A stretch of 64,000 nucleotides of DNA, taken from positions 930,001 through 994,000 of the forward strand of contig OW568868.1 in assembly GCA_938743325.2 (NCBI GenBank), written 5' to 3'. Positions 22,001 through 28,985 of this stretch are shown piece after piece. The stretch's first letter is position 1. Each line of letters begins with the position of its first letter. Source of the stretch: Pycnococcus provasolii (Eukaryota > Chlorophyta > Pseudoscourfieldiophyceae > Pseudoscourfieldiales > Pycnococcaceae). The notes beneath the pieces are model-generated. The model made no database searches and was not told the origin of the DNA. It was given only the letters and a program-made list of their open reading frames with translations. Both the position numbers and the translations under genes were made by a program.

Positions 22001-22875
22001 TTCTTCTGCATTTCGGCCACAGCGCCGGGGGGAAAGCTCTGCAGCGCGCCGAGAACCTGCGCGCGTCCTGTCCTACGATCCGGCTCAGCACTCTGTAAGC
22101 CGAACAATCGAGACGCAAGCGGGCGGGGCAACCTTGTCATATTCATCGCGGCACTCTCTGCGTCTAGCGATTCGTTGGTAGCTGCTTCGTCGTGAAGTCC
22201 TAGTTCACCGACGTGGTACTCGCGCTCGACAGCGTCGTGCATGTACCTTCCGACGAGTAAAACCGCCGCCTTGTTCCGCGCGTCTGCGTCGTCCGCCTCG
22301 CCGCCGCCCATAGTCTCACTTCTCTGCATCGATTTGCTCGACATGCCGCTCTTGCCAGCATTTCCTAACGTCGCCGTCGGTTGCTGCTGCTGGTTCACGA
22401 CGTACTGCTGCTGCAACGCGGGCTGAGGTGCGGCTGAATGTGCGAGCTGCTGCAAGTGGTGAGGCCGTGTCGTCGGCACAGCAGCATCTGCCGGCCCCTG
22501 TTGTGCATAGCTGTTGTTGGGCGGTGCTGTACCCACCTTAGCCGTTCCTGGCCTGGCCTGTATGGGAGGTAGGTGTCGTCGTGCCTGTCTCTGCGGTGGC
22601 GCGCTGAGCACCTCCTCGAGCGAGCGTCCCGCGGTGGCCGTTGCACTTGTTCCCTGAAGAGGCACCGCCGTCGCCGCCGCCCTCGCCGCGGCATCCGCGT
22701 CACCGTTCCTCCTCCTCCTCTCTTGCCTGTGCGCCGCCTTGGACTGGAAGATGGCGAGCGCGCCTCCTCCTCCTCCTCCTCCTCCTCCTCCTCCCGCGTT
22801 AAGGCGGCTTCTACCCGCGTGAGCCGAGGAGCTGGCGTTGGCGTTGTCCTCCCACGGCGCCACACGTCCGCCCAT
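16051..22875 (-). CDS. Giant multi-pass membrane protein with EF-hands, unrecognised
   Basis: A single 2274-residue open frame. The first 350 residues are disordered, with poly-Gly (about 28-38) and Gln-rich stretches. Transmembrane helix 1 is near 353-374. About 740 mostly polar residues follow with very many N-x-S/T sites, suggesting a large lumenal or external domain; it holds an EF-like loop (DDKKDNLVTQKE, near residue 675). Helix 2 is near 1115-1140. A roughly 700-residue presumably cytosolic region leads to a cluster of helices (about 1845-2010), a canonical EF-hand (DTDGSGSIGYQE, near 2160) and a final helix near 2210-2233. This suggests a calcium-responsive transporter, channel or surface sensor, but I recognise no named family. 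The ATG is the first in frame. Confidence 0.75.
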   Translation of the reverse strand: MGGRVAPWEDNANASSSAHAGRSRLNAGGGGGGGGGGGALAIFQSKAAHRQERRRRNGDADAAARAAATAVPLQGTSATATAGRSLEEVLSAPPQRQARRHLPPIQARPGTAKVGTAPPNNSYAQQGPADAAVPTTRPHHLQQLAHSAAPQPALQQQYVVNQQQQPTATLGNAGKSGMSSKSMQRSETMGGGEADDADARNKAAVLLVGRYMHDAVEREYHVGELGLHDEAATNESLDAESAAMNMTRLPRPLASRLFGLQSAEPDRRTGRAQVLGALQSFPPGAVAEMQKNDDDDDGAPSDGEASARMDMDGSGFAMPTYLYHRLVSFGSAGSFMASLTRQQHYTSEDGMRIGQTVIAACVTITFLILALVLPDVSVNFWLHDNGGYDYEPGYLTVPRNVSRLELNLTACYLHVTTMDNATQHRIYVHRTLGTSDASFPNTTAKQVLQLADANRTARLSIKNQKGCAGSIVHSECYRSCFVTLYRGKASGPLSLHVNIGSAVDALPVASPTNAEGTNVTNTTDSSDPMSLPKLAEADSQLAGSAEVVLAHEALALDELKVSSPEESVQIKLLAASAIGRLSIHAQRGVLQSTPAARIGAADVMIGKGYVEIAHARDADLLYRTAKSRACLQGKHLEQPGVATSAINIAGSSSTRLEPCTFDGAAAFFDDKKDNLVTQKEVDEGLIKLGLIPVTAAELSRRDALINHLFHSDSNSTSPAALLETLPYNTFNDRLATSQSILGEDHHLFAPNCFQVALLSTNLTSQNGAPAPPQSSPALNNSSETNATTTPTPSSPPLDSAWLQSYTARSNTSHFFVTVQEGSVHFQVQASGQTVDDLDAFYKGFSGGLHPSVNANKTMAELQAAYTKDGKFKDALVFMRLAGPGVPNHAAWTWASRRVYMELGPAILSFLSASVLQPEISAMEVDLAQGFCEKSSGAVVYTNDFEWNVPFTAAASAAVAVNRNSTVTLLSSDNATSTSAGSNAQSASLREQRDVALLEMLMTELPNVVDGKPLQRTLWLRRAHNAANLTAVAETAPNMTRLYFGIQPGTKFVDQTKQWFTFPWYRRRRLSQGESLEFTVRKRRLSTNEALYVADESHIAAPKLIQAVWAKNTMIVITIALSSLIGGMTALVLIILLSAKVDRAIQKHRTERIKDYRALQINKNIIAEKTKAFGAECGMAFDPIARQLRNPWGNLFLQSSGWKEDAVVDDLSPEGTAAKWRGLRKEARSMLSFRRRAGAGLGASGGDALEKVAAKQAQFEKRGRNMKFASYKSTISYGVAQAYWGFFSLLGYTDSFNDVMLAHARLVTFRMGSELSKIASETAGALGANTNPQDGMSPMHIPHQNLLVSMKAKFETFIAALAEVERQEDTHLKDVVDKIQVLIRKRRPVMLAPCMRMLEMAISSVESKGASLASSVLPTRVRSSLPSVFQRISEVIVRRLQGFLVNSLREFVNLKCYRNIAFGKLAGGIGGTSGIVLPGDFPNTTCVELMVTPQSLAAQRLCELDYVSVNVPSPNYMKTVAEHIKNFRIFAALFLLLRSAYSKISGGLPLICTHVVPSCGEINSKVYWTTVRETSAESIASRVCGVGDPAYQLVLGAMRAFDGPRYRVGAPILKSQANVRDEPLKAASFLLRAAPRSADNSRNITYMLGCEDEGVLRSITLYYAHTAELAFRTTLRKFRANYLRFCRKSGVDAVQLDDKVWRKLRIKVRDRFPYVLRGVRHLNGKHRLDPKQRYNVVHGKRPEPRTQLDAFLREADVEVTNNKADHAVLMEPLLEDYKSYLRHRGLTTLAKQITENSFCAELEKLLGIPAKREKYTDLYGVLEMPSGGPDVLQLNVLTWFFLQLSEVLTHVTFVLLVPVPAMLAFLTLQNTVANIESLTGQQTGTFYLLDLKTLVHSPFDGFAFEKSVQPTFLYGMLSVLAWIVVASFELGNYYIMGERLNFITRSVRLLFYAVLGLMFVLTCAYIVSAFCWVVLGVIINPNIFLPYIAAAGTLVTSVTSSAKALAKKAQSYADNIQEKNARKFEMKINDANAEAMDPEEDVADDSPRRSAELPGKEPSSAAAAPAPMTEQEPGSTAGPVVESFSNARGVSSMGTAFAGTGSGGGNGFGPGASAGADGGDAALFKTFKRYAGADEEIEYSEFRAIFNDLNVSLPEDRIQKLYASADTDGSGSIGYQEFKTAWGDIQAVLVEEAMNELGLSPGRRSFLVCLGALILICMFVFIFVGVKAFLGSDGTVGAVVNSGLCVGGGGAMQGAKPKEEVDEAEVDAKIDEQDV
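22763..22794. repeat. CTC trinucleotide microsatellite in coding sequence
   Basis: About ten CTC units on the plus strand encode the poly-glycine run near the N-terminus of the giant EF-hand membrane protein on the minus strand. Length polymorphism would change only the number of glycines. Confidence 0.9.
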
Positions 22876-23384
22876 GAGTAGGTATCGTAGTGTGAGCTTA
22901 AGCCGTGCCGTCGTCGTCGCCGCGGGGCAGGGAAGGGGAGGGAAGGGAAGGGTTAGGGCGGGTCCAGCGGTTTGACCCGTTCAAAGAATAGTACGGGATC
23001 GCATGGGGTGTTCAAACTCTTGCAAGCAAGCTCGTGGGCTCAAGGGCTCTGCATTACGATAGTGCATGGCATTGCCTTCGGACTACTCCGGTCAACGTTG
23101 ACGGGGCAAAACGGCTCAACGAGAACTATGTACTTTTTAGGCGGCGAACCCGGGCGGAATGCGTATCCCCTACACACACCCAATGCACGACGTGAGATCA
23201 CGCTGCAAATGGGACTCCGTCTGTCCGTGGTGCCGTAGGCGAACGTTTCGGCAAGGGCGAAGGTGTGACTGCCATATCAAACGTGACGCCGCTCTTTCGT
23301 GCGATTGGAGATCACCTTAAGAACGGAAACATCGACGCAGCGAGGGCTTCATTGCTGTATTACACGTTTGTTTTTATAAATTTA
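22876..23384. promoter_or_regulatory. Intergenic region upstream of the giant membrane protein
   Basis: About 510 bp between the start of the giant membrane protein and the stop of the PACRG gene, both on the minus strand. It holds a G-rich tract with one telomere-like GGGTTAGGG element near 22945-22962. I see no supported gene and presume it carries the promoter of the giant gene. Confidence 0.4.
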
Positions 23385-24641
23385 TCATGCGTTGGCTGGC
23401 GCACCGGCATCCTCGCTTGCACGCGGACTTCCCATCTGAATGGAGTCCGATTCCGCGCTGCCGCGCAAGACGTTCGTCAAAGGCGGCGGTGAAGGCAGTG
23501 CGCGCCCACCCGACCGCCGCACGAATGCCGCACGGTCGTCGTCATCCTCCTGCGGCTCGAACGGCGCACTTGGCCAACTTCTCCGCAGTGCGGTCTTGGG
23601 CCGCCGTGGCACCTCGCGCGACACCGTCACGCTTCGCGTGACGAGCACGTCGCGTTCCCACAACGGCGCGTCCACGCCGTAAGCGGTCCGAGGTCGCGGC
23701 GGCAGCGGCACGCCGGCGGCTGTCGCCTGAAAGTCCAGCCTTTCCGGGTACGGCATGGGCGCATCGTATCCAAGTCGCACGAGGTTCAGCGCACGCGCCG
23801 CGGCATCCGCGACGTGCACCGACCGGCCACGGCCGTATCCCATGTCAACGTGGCATCTCCTTGCGTCGACGCGCGTGAGCTTGCCAAGCGCGGAGACGAG
23901 GAGTCGGCAGTGCATGCCTGGCATGCGCTTAGGCCCACGCGTGATGGCCGTCGCGAATTTGTCATCCGTCTCGCAAGCGAGTATGAAGACGTCAAGTCCG
24001 ACGGCGTTCGTGACGAGGCTTTCGCTGCGAAAGAGCTTGAGAAATCCCTCCGCCGCGCGCTGCGCGCAGCGGCAGAGCGGCCCTCTCGGACCTCGCTTCC
24101 TTTGAAATCGCGCGATGAGCGTCTGCGAGCCTGCGTACGCGACGAACCTGTGCGGTTCGTTTTCCTCCTCGCACCCTTCAACGAACAGCGGCAGCCAGAG
24201 TTTGATTTCATCGTCCGTGGGCGTTCGAGTCCAGTGTACGGAATTTCTGCCCTTGTGTTCGACTCTGAGCGGGAAGTCGCGCCTTTCGTACATGCGCCTC
24301 CACAGCGTGTGTTTGGATGGCGCGATGCCCCTCTCGAGTCGTTCAGCCGCGACTTCTTCGCCGCGTCCAATTTGCGTATCAGGCGTGGGCGTGGGCGTCG
24401 GGTTGTTGTGCAAGCCTGCCAAGGCCAGTTTATGCTTTTGGATTCCCCTCCCTCCTAGCCCTTGTTGTTTCTTTAAGAATCGGTCCGGTGCGGGCGGCGA
24501 GGTTGGGTGGTCGAACCCGCGCGCGCCTGCGTTGAGGAACGCGGCGGGCATGGCTTTGAACTGCGTGACTTCCGCCCCCCCCAGTTCCTGGAGCGTGGCC
24601 GGCCGCCTCTTCCTGGCTTGCATGAGGCGGTTGTCCGCCAT
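23385..24641 (-). CDS. PACRG: Parkin co-regulated gene protein (PACRG family), flagellar
   Basis: A 418-residue protein with a PACRG core from about residue 113 to 300. Diagnostic segments are LWRRMYERRDFPLRVEHKG, then IKLWLPLFVEGCEEENEPHR and FVAYAGSQTLI, matching the family's short-helix repeat start (YERGDLP, YLPLFFDG, EPYRF). PACRG lies at the inner junction between A and B tubules of axonemal doublets. The last 100 or so residues are an Arg/Pro/Ser-rich extension longer than in animal proteins, and the N-terminal 110 residues are also extra. The frame is open upstream but the first ATG is at 24641 (MADNRLMQARKRR). It neighbours a CFAP119-like gene, supporting a flagellar grouping. Confidence 0.82.
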   Translation of the reverse strand: MADNRLMQARKRRPATLQELGGAEVTQFKAMPAAFLNAGARGFDHPTSPPAPDRFLKKQQGLGGRGIQKHKLALAGLHNNPTPTPTPDTQIGRGEEVAAERLERGIAPSKHTLWRRMYERRDFPLRVEHKGRNSVHWTRTPTDDEIKLWLPLFVEGCEEENEPHRFVAYAGSQTLIARFQRKRGPRGPLCRCAQRAAEGFLKLFRSESLVTNAVGLDVFILACETDDKFATAITRGPKRMPGMHCRLLVSALGKLTRVDARRCHVDMGYGRGRSVHVADAAARALNLVRLGYDAPMPYPERLDFQATAAGVPLPPRPRTAYGVDAPLWERDVLVTRSVTVSREVPRRPKTALRRSWPSAPFEPQEDDDDRAAFVRRSGGRALPSPPPLTNVLRGSAESDSIQMGSPRASEDAGAPANA

Positions 24642-25436
24642 GGCAAGGTGGTAAGCTGACGTCACGCCTATTGCAGTCGATGCGTCGTTGTTGACTTGGA
24701 GAGTCAAGTAAGGTTAGGAGCGGAGAGGAATGGCGGGGGGGGAACGAAGGCGGGGCGGTCAACAAGAGGGCTTTGCTCGAGGGAATACGGGTCAGGTGGG
24801 GATCCGTCGTTGCCCACTCATGCAAGTAGACAAGTTGTCTGATGGCACTTCCCTTTCGCAAGGGCACAACGCATTCACGGGTCCCCTTTCGGCCCCAGGC
24901 CCAGGGACCTCACAGATGACAGAGGCACAGGCAACAGGGTGGACCTTGGTTCTTGAATACAGGGAACCACCATTCGTGAATTTTCGCCTGGCTGCCTGGT
25001 ACAACAGACTAATAACAGGTCGGCGCCTTCCGACCTACTGTAATTAATAACCCGTCTCGCATACATTAGTGTCCATCTGAAGGTAAGAAACCACACGCAG
25101 ATACCTTAGGCCGTCCTGTATTGATACCTTTACCGGTTCCGTGCACCGCACCTGTCACCTGTGCCTGTGCCTGTAGTACTACTGTAAGTACCGGTGGCAT
25201 GCAAGGCTGAATTCAGGGGATTGATTGGTCGATGAGAGGGTGCGCATCCCTCCCTCCTGTCCTGTCGTGTCCGTCTGGTTTCCCTGGTAGAGTGCACTGC
25301 AGGTCGTACTAACCTTACTGTAGGCTTCCTACCCGGTACTTACTAGTCTAGGGAGGCGTCCTCTGGTGTGCGTGTTTCGCATCACCAATCACCTCTCGGG
25401 ACCCGTCTTGTCCCTTCCTCGTGCCGAACGTCCGTG
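24642..25436. promoter_or_regulatory. Divergent intergenic region, PACRG and unknown gene
   Basis: About 795 bp between two divergent starts. No coding region, RNA gene or repeat array was recognised. It is likely a shared promoter for PACRG (minus) and the protein at 25437 (plus). No core promoter element could be named with confidence. Confidence 0.35.
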
Positions 25437-26219
25437 ATGGCCGACGAAGAGCCGGCACCCGAACAACAACCAGACGCTGAGGCGGAGGCGGAGGCGGGGG
25501 CTCCCGCCGCAGAGCCGGAACCCGCGCCCGAGCCTGATGCGCCCGCAGAGCCGGAAGCGGAGGCTGACGCAACGGCGGAGCTCTCGCCGACGGCGACGAG
25601 AGCAGAGGAACAAACAGGGGCGACGGCCAACTCCTACCTGGCTGTCGAGGTGACAGCGCGCGAAATTCGCGCGTTCCGAACGTCGCAGGCGGCAAGGCGT
25701 TTCCCGGCGTTGCGCACAATGTCAGACGAGGACGTTGCGGCTCTCATCGTCGCGGACCGCGCGTCGAAGGCGGCACGAGGGGTGCGCCAGAAGGTGACCC
25801 CCAGGCCGGTGGTGGAGGCGCCGTACCGCCCGAGCCTTCGCCCTCCTGTGCAGAACGAGGGTGGCGTCGCCGAGAAGCGACCTAACTTCAGCCCGGTCAA
25901 CCCGCACGCAGCAAGGCGCACCGTCGAGCGCAAGGGTCCGGACAGCTTCGCCATCTGCGAGGCGCCGTACGATGAGGCGAAGGATGAGTACCTTAACTCG
26001 CTCTTCAACGACCAGCGCAACCGCATCGGGCTCGGGTTCACGTACAACAACCCCAGCGAAGCGAAGTCGACCATCGCCGTGAACTATTACCTCAACTCGC
26101 CAGACGCTGAGACGCTCGCGATGGAGAAGGAGGAGACGCTTCGTCGCTCTATCGCCAACAAGGAGTCGTTCATTATGTCGTACAACGCCATGAGGGAAAG
26201 GCGCATGCAAGCCGAGTAG
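25437..26219 (+). CDS. Unrecognised protein in flagellar gene group
   Basis: 260 residues. The first 60 are almost wholly Ala, Glu, Pro and Asp, a disordered acidic tail, followed by a basic middle region and a C-terminal part with conserved-looking turns (SLFNDQRNRIGLGFTYNNP and MSYNAMRERRMQAE). No family is recognised. It is divergent from PACRG and convergent with the CFAP119-like gene, with only 65 bp between stops, and its acidic Ala/Glu/Pro tail resembles that of the CFAP119-like protein. By position I infer, without direct evidence, an axonemal or flagellar protein. The ATG at 25437 is the first in frame. Confidence 0.7.
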   Translation: MADEEPAPEQQPDAEAEAEAGAPAAEPEPAPEPDAPAEPEAEADATAELSPTATRAEEQTGATANSYLAVEVTAREIRAFRTSQAARRFPALRTMSDEDVAALIVADRASKAARGVRQKVTPRPVVEAPYRPSLRPPVQNEGGVAEKRPNFSPVNPHAARRTVERKGPDSFAICEAPYDEAKDEYLNSLFNDQRNRIGLGFTYNNPSEAKSTIAVNYYLNSPDAETLAMEKEETLRRSIANKESFIMSYNAMRERRMQAE

Positions 26220-26284
26220 TGAGCTTGGGAAAACAGAGCAAGTGGAACAAGCGCTTGTAAACAAGCCCGGTTTTTGTTAAAAAT

Positions 26285-27202
26285 TCATCCACCGAGTTTC
26301 GCCTCCAACGCGGCGATTTTGGCGAGAAGTTCCTCCTCGCGTGCCTTGTACAGCGCGCTCAGCTCCTTCTTAACCTCCTCGACGCGCTTCTCCGCCGAGA
26401 AGTCCACCGCCTCGTCGACGTTCTGCGGCTCCTTCTTTTCGGCAGCCGCCGCCTCCGCGGCTGCCGCCTCCTCCGCCTCCTTTCGAAGGCGCTCCTCCTC
26501 CTCGGCCGCAGCCTTTGCGGCCGCCGCCTCCTCCGCGAGCCTCTCCTCCTCCGCAAGCCTAGCCTCCTCGAGCGCGGCGTTGTGTGCGTCGAGCTCCTCC
26601 TGCGTGCGGCTCAGTAGCAGAGGCTGGGGCACAGCCGGCTCCTCGACAATGCGGTGTGTATTCCTCGCCTCGAGCTCCTGCTCTTGCGTGAACATGTACT
26701 TATACAGGTTAAAGTGCCTCACGATTCCATCCGCGAAGTACTTGGCGACAGTCGGCGCGTCCGCAGGCACGAGGCACGGCTGTCCCAACACCGCCCTCGG
26801 CTTAGCGATGGCAACAAGCTTGCTCTGCACCGCCGCCTGCACCTCCTGTGCGGCTGCCCCGTTTCCAATTTCGTCTACAGCCTCGCAGGCTATGCTAAGC
26901 ATCGCCGCGGTTGTCTCAGGCGTCTGCCCCGAACTCCTCGCCATATCGAGCGTGTACGTGACGAGGTCCACCTTGACGGCAGACCTGGCGTGTCCCGTGT
27001 GGTCTTCGAGCTTGAGGCACTGCGCGACGAAGGCTGCCCTTTCGTCGACATCCTCGTACTCGTAGAAGGCGGCCTGCTCCTCCGCGAGCAGGACGATGAA
27101 GGGCGGTTCGCGCGGCGCCTCCGCCTCCTCCTCCGGCGGCGCCTCCCCCTCGCCTTCCCCCTCTCCCTCGGCCGGCTGCTCTGCGTCCTTGTCGTCTGCC
27201 AT
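26285..27202 (-). CDS. CFAP119/CCDC189-like flagellar protein
   Basis: 305 residues: an acidic Glu/Gly/Pro-rich N-terminus, a globular helical domain (about 35-180), and a long Ala/Glu/Lys coiled coil (about 195-300). The globular part matches my memory of the CFAP119 (CCDC189, C16orf93) family: a segment with VTYTLDMARSSGQTPETTA followed by VAKYFADGIVRHFNLYKYMF, comparable to the family's FKHFKLYKYVFTP. Family members are axoneme-associated and needed for sperm or ciliary motility in animals. The start chosen is the first ATG (27202). The gene is 65 bp from a convergent neighbour and two genes from PACRG. The assignment rests on two motifs and overall layout. Confidence 0.68.
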   Translation of the reverse strand: MADDKDAEQPAEGEGEGEGEAPPEEEAEAPREPPFIVLLAEEQAAFYEYEDVDERAAFVAQCLKLEDHTGHARSAVKVDLVTYTLDMARSSGQTPETTAAMLSIACEAVDEIGNGAAAQEVQAAVQSKLVAIAKPRAVLGQPCLVPADAPTVAKYFADGIVRHFNLYKYMFTQEQELEARNTHRIVEEPAVPQPLLLSRTQEELDAHNAALEEARLAEEERLAEEAAAAKAAAEEEERLRKEAEEAAAAEAAAAEKKEPQNVDEAVDFSAEKRVEEVKKELSALYKAREEELLAKIAALEAKLGG

Positions 27203-27870
27203 ACGTGCCACACACACTAAGCGCCCGCCGTTCGTTCGTTCGGTTGGTGGCGTGAGGGGAGGCGGGGCCCCCGTGAGGGCGGAGTTGGGGACGGAGGGGG
27301 GAGGGTGTGATTCAGGACTGCGACTGCCCCCTCCTCTTAGACGAGGAAGGAGGAGTTGCGTTGAGTTGCGGAACCCACCGACCGACGAAACCAGGGAAAA
27401 CCAAGGTTCCTGTGAGAGTGTGAGGCCACCTAAGGTAGTCTAGGAAGCACCGTACCTGCCCTGCCCTGCGTCTTGTCTTGTTGACGAGCGTTGAGCAATC
27501 AGACAACGCAGTATTAGTTCTTATACTGCAGTGGTGTCGTCGGGTGAGCTCATGTATGTCAGTCTGCTTGCTGCCCCGACACAAAACACGACACGAAGAA
27601 CGGAAGAAGCAGGCAGGCAGGGAAAGAAAGTAGACTTCTTTCGGCTCTCCTCTCTCCTCTCCTGCTGGTTCCGCCTCGCCTCGTGCAATCACAGGGTACG
27701 GGTAGGCTACCTCTCAGTTTTAGCGAGGAGAAGGCCGTTCAACCGGTCCATATGCCGGTAATTTCGTGGGACCATTCTCCAAAGTCCAAACCCAGATAGA
27801 TTAGGGTTTTGTTGGTGTGGACCCCAGAATAGTACTAGGCAAGAGTAGTACACGCGGGACGACTTCGCTC
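27203..27870. promoter_or_regulatory. Divergent intergenic region
   Basis: About 670 bp between the CFAP119-like start (minus) and a small membrane protein start (plus). I see G-rich and pyrimidine-rich patches but no supported gene or repeat array. Presumed to hold promoters for both. Confidence 0.35.
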
Positions 27871-28095
27871 ATGGCGCCGCCGCATCCACCTCAGGCTGCG
27901 AACAGGAGAGGCGCGCCGTCGTGGCACATGTTCGCGCCACTCGTATATGCCACGGTCATCCCGTCCATCAGGCACATCGGAAAGCGGGTGGGAGCGTCGA
28001 AGCAAACGACGCACCTCGTGTTCGGCGCGAGCGTTCTGACTGCGCTCGCTCATGCAGGGTATATGATGAGCCAGGAGTCGTCGGTTCTCGGATGA
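27871..28095 (+). CDS. Small membrane protein, unrecognised
   Basis: 74 residues from the ATG at 27871. A short Pro/Arg N-terminus is followed by a hydrophobic stretch (HMFAPLVYATVIPSI), a basic loop (RHIGKRVGASKQ) and a second hydrophobic stretch (LVFGASVLTALAHAGYMM), suggesting a two-helix hairpin with a positively charged turn. Small proteins of this shape are common in mitochondrial and plastid inner membranes. No family is recognised. Both flanks are genes on the other strand, so this is the only candidate using the plus strand here; a chance ORF cannot be excluded. Confidence 0.5.
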   Translation: MAPPHPPQAANRRGAPSWHMFAPLVYATVIPSIRHIGKRVGASKQTTHLVFGASVLTALAHAGYMMSQESSVLG

Positions 28096-28238
28096 GTAGA
28101 CGACGCCCACAGCTCACACAGATTTATGAAACTAAATTTGAGAGCGTTTTCGATTATGTAACAAAAAAAACTTGTTGTACGAGGAACACTACTACTGTAC
28201 ATGATAGTAATACGTGGGTGGTTGGAGTTGGGATTCGC

Positions 28239-28556
28239 CTATGTTGACGTTGGCGGCGGTGCTTGAGCCAACGCGACGTCGAACGAGCTCTCGAGCGCGT
28301 CACACACGTCGACGAGCTGGTTTCCCGCGTCTATGAGCGCCTGCTTCGCTGATATTTCTCCCGTCGTCTGCACGCGCACGTGAACGACGTGGTCCGACGG
28401 GTGCGGCACGGAGTACCCGCAGAAGTCCACGTTGTTATTTCCGTTGAGCAGGAACCTGACTGCGTTTCCGAGCGTGTGCGTTTCGTCGAGCAGTGCGAAA
28501 GTGGCCATGCTATCGTCGCCGGCGTCTCCGACGACATCCGCCTTCTCCTCGGGCAT
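28239..28556 (-). CDS. RPAC2: RNA polymerase I and III subunit AC19 (RPAC2/POLR1D)
   Basis: A 105-residue protein with the family's alpha-like dimerisation motif: TFALLDETHTLGNAVRFLL, then GYSVPHPSDHVVHVRVQT. AC19 pairs with AC40 as the counterpart of the bacterial alpha dimer, nucleating assembly of RNA polymerases I and III. The length is normal for the family and the whole protein is one exon. It is divergent from MCM4 across 429 bp, so both growth-linked genes may share a promoter. Confidence 0.93.
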   Translation of the reverse strand: MPEEKADVVGDAGDDSMATFALLDETHTLGNAVRFLLNGNNNVDFCGYSVPHPSDHVVHVRVQTTGEISAKQALIDAGNQLVDVCDALESSFDVALAQAPPPTST

Positions 28557-28985
28557 TTGTTCTTTGCTCTAAGGGAGGGGGGGAAGGAAGTGCGCCGCCA
28601 CGGACAGACGGAGCCACTTGTTTACGTTCTCTCCCCGGCTGCCCGGAGGCCGGAGAAGGGCCGGAGACGGCAACGGGACGGGGGGGGTTCAGGGAAGGTT
28701 CAGGGAAGGGGGGGAACAAGGGGGCAACCATTGGCCACGGTCCAACGGTGAATCCCGATTAAAGTAAAACAAAGGCGAGACTCCTGGAAATCTGGGCATC
28801 GCTCGGGATGTGTTCTGTTTCCCGCCCACTGAAACTTCCCCAAATTCCCCCCCCGAGGGCAGACAGGTGAGGGAAGGGGAGACTGAAGGAAGTGGTCTGG
28901 TCTTGTTCTTTCCCGGTCCCGCCTTTTTCCCCCGCCCCATCAATCACGTCGCGCCCATCACATCACAACTCCATCACTCGCTACC
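28557..28985. promoter_or_regulatory. Bidirectional promoter of RPAC2 and MCM4
   Basis: 429 bp between divergent ATGs, with G-rich and C-rich runs (28560-28575, 28680-28700, 28840-28858) and no supported gene. The pairing of a polymerase subunit and a replication licensing factor suggests growth or cell-cycle co-expression. Confidence 0.45.
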
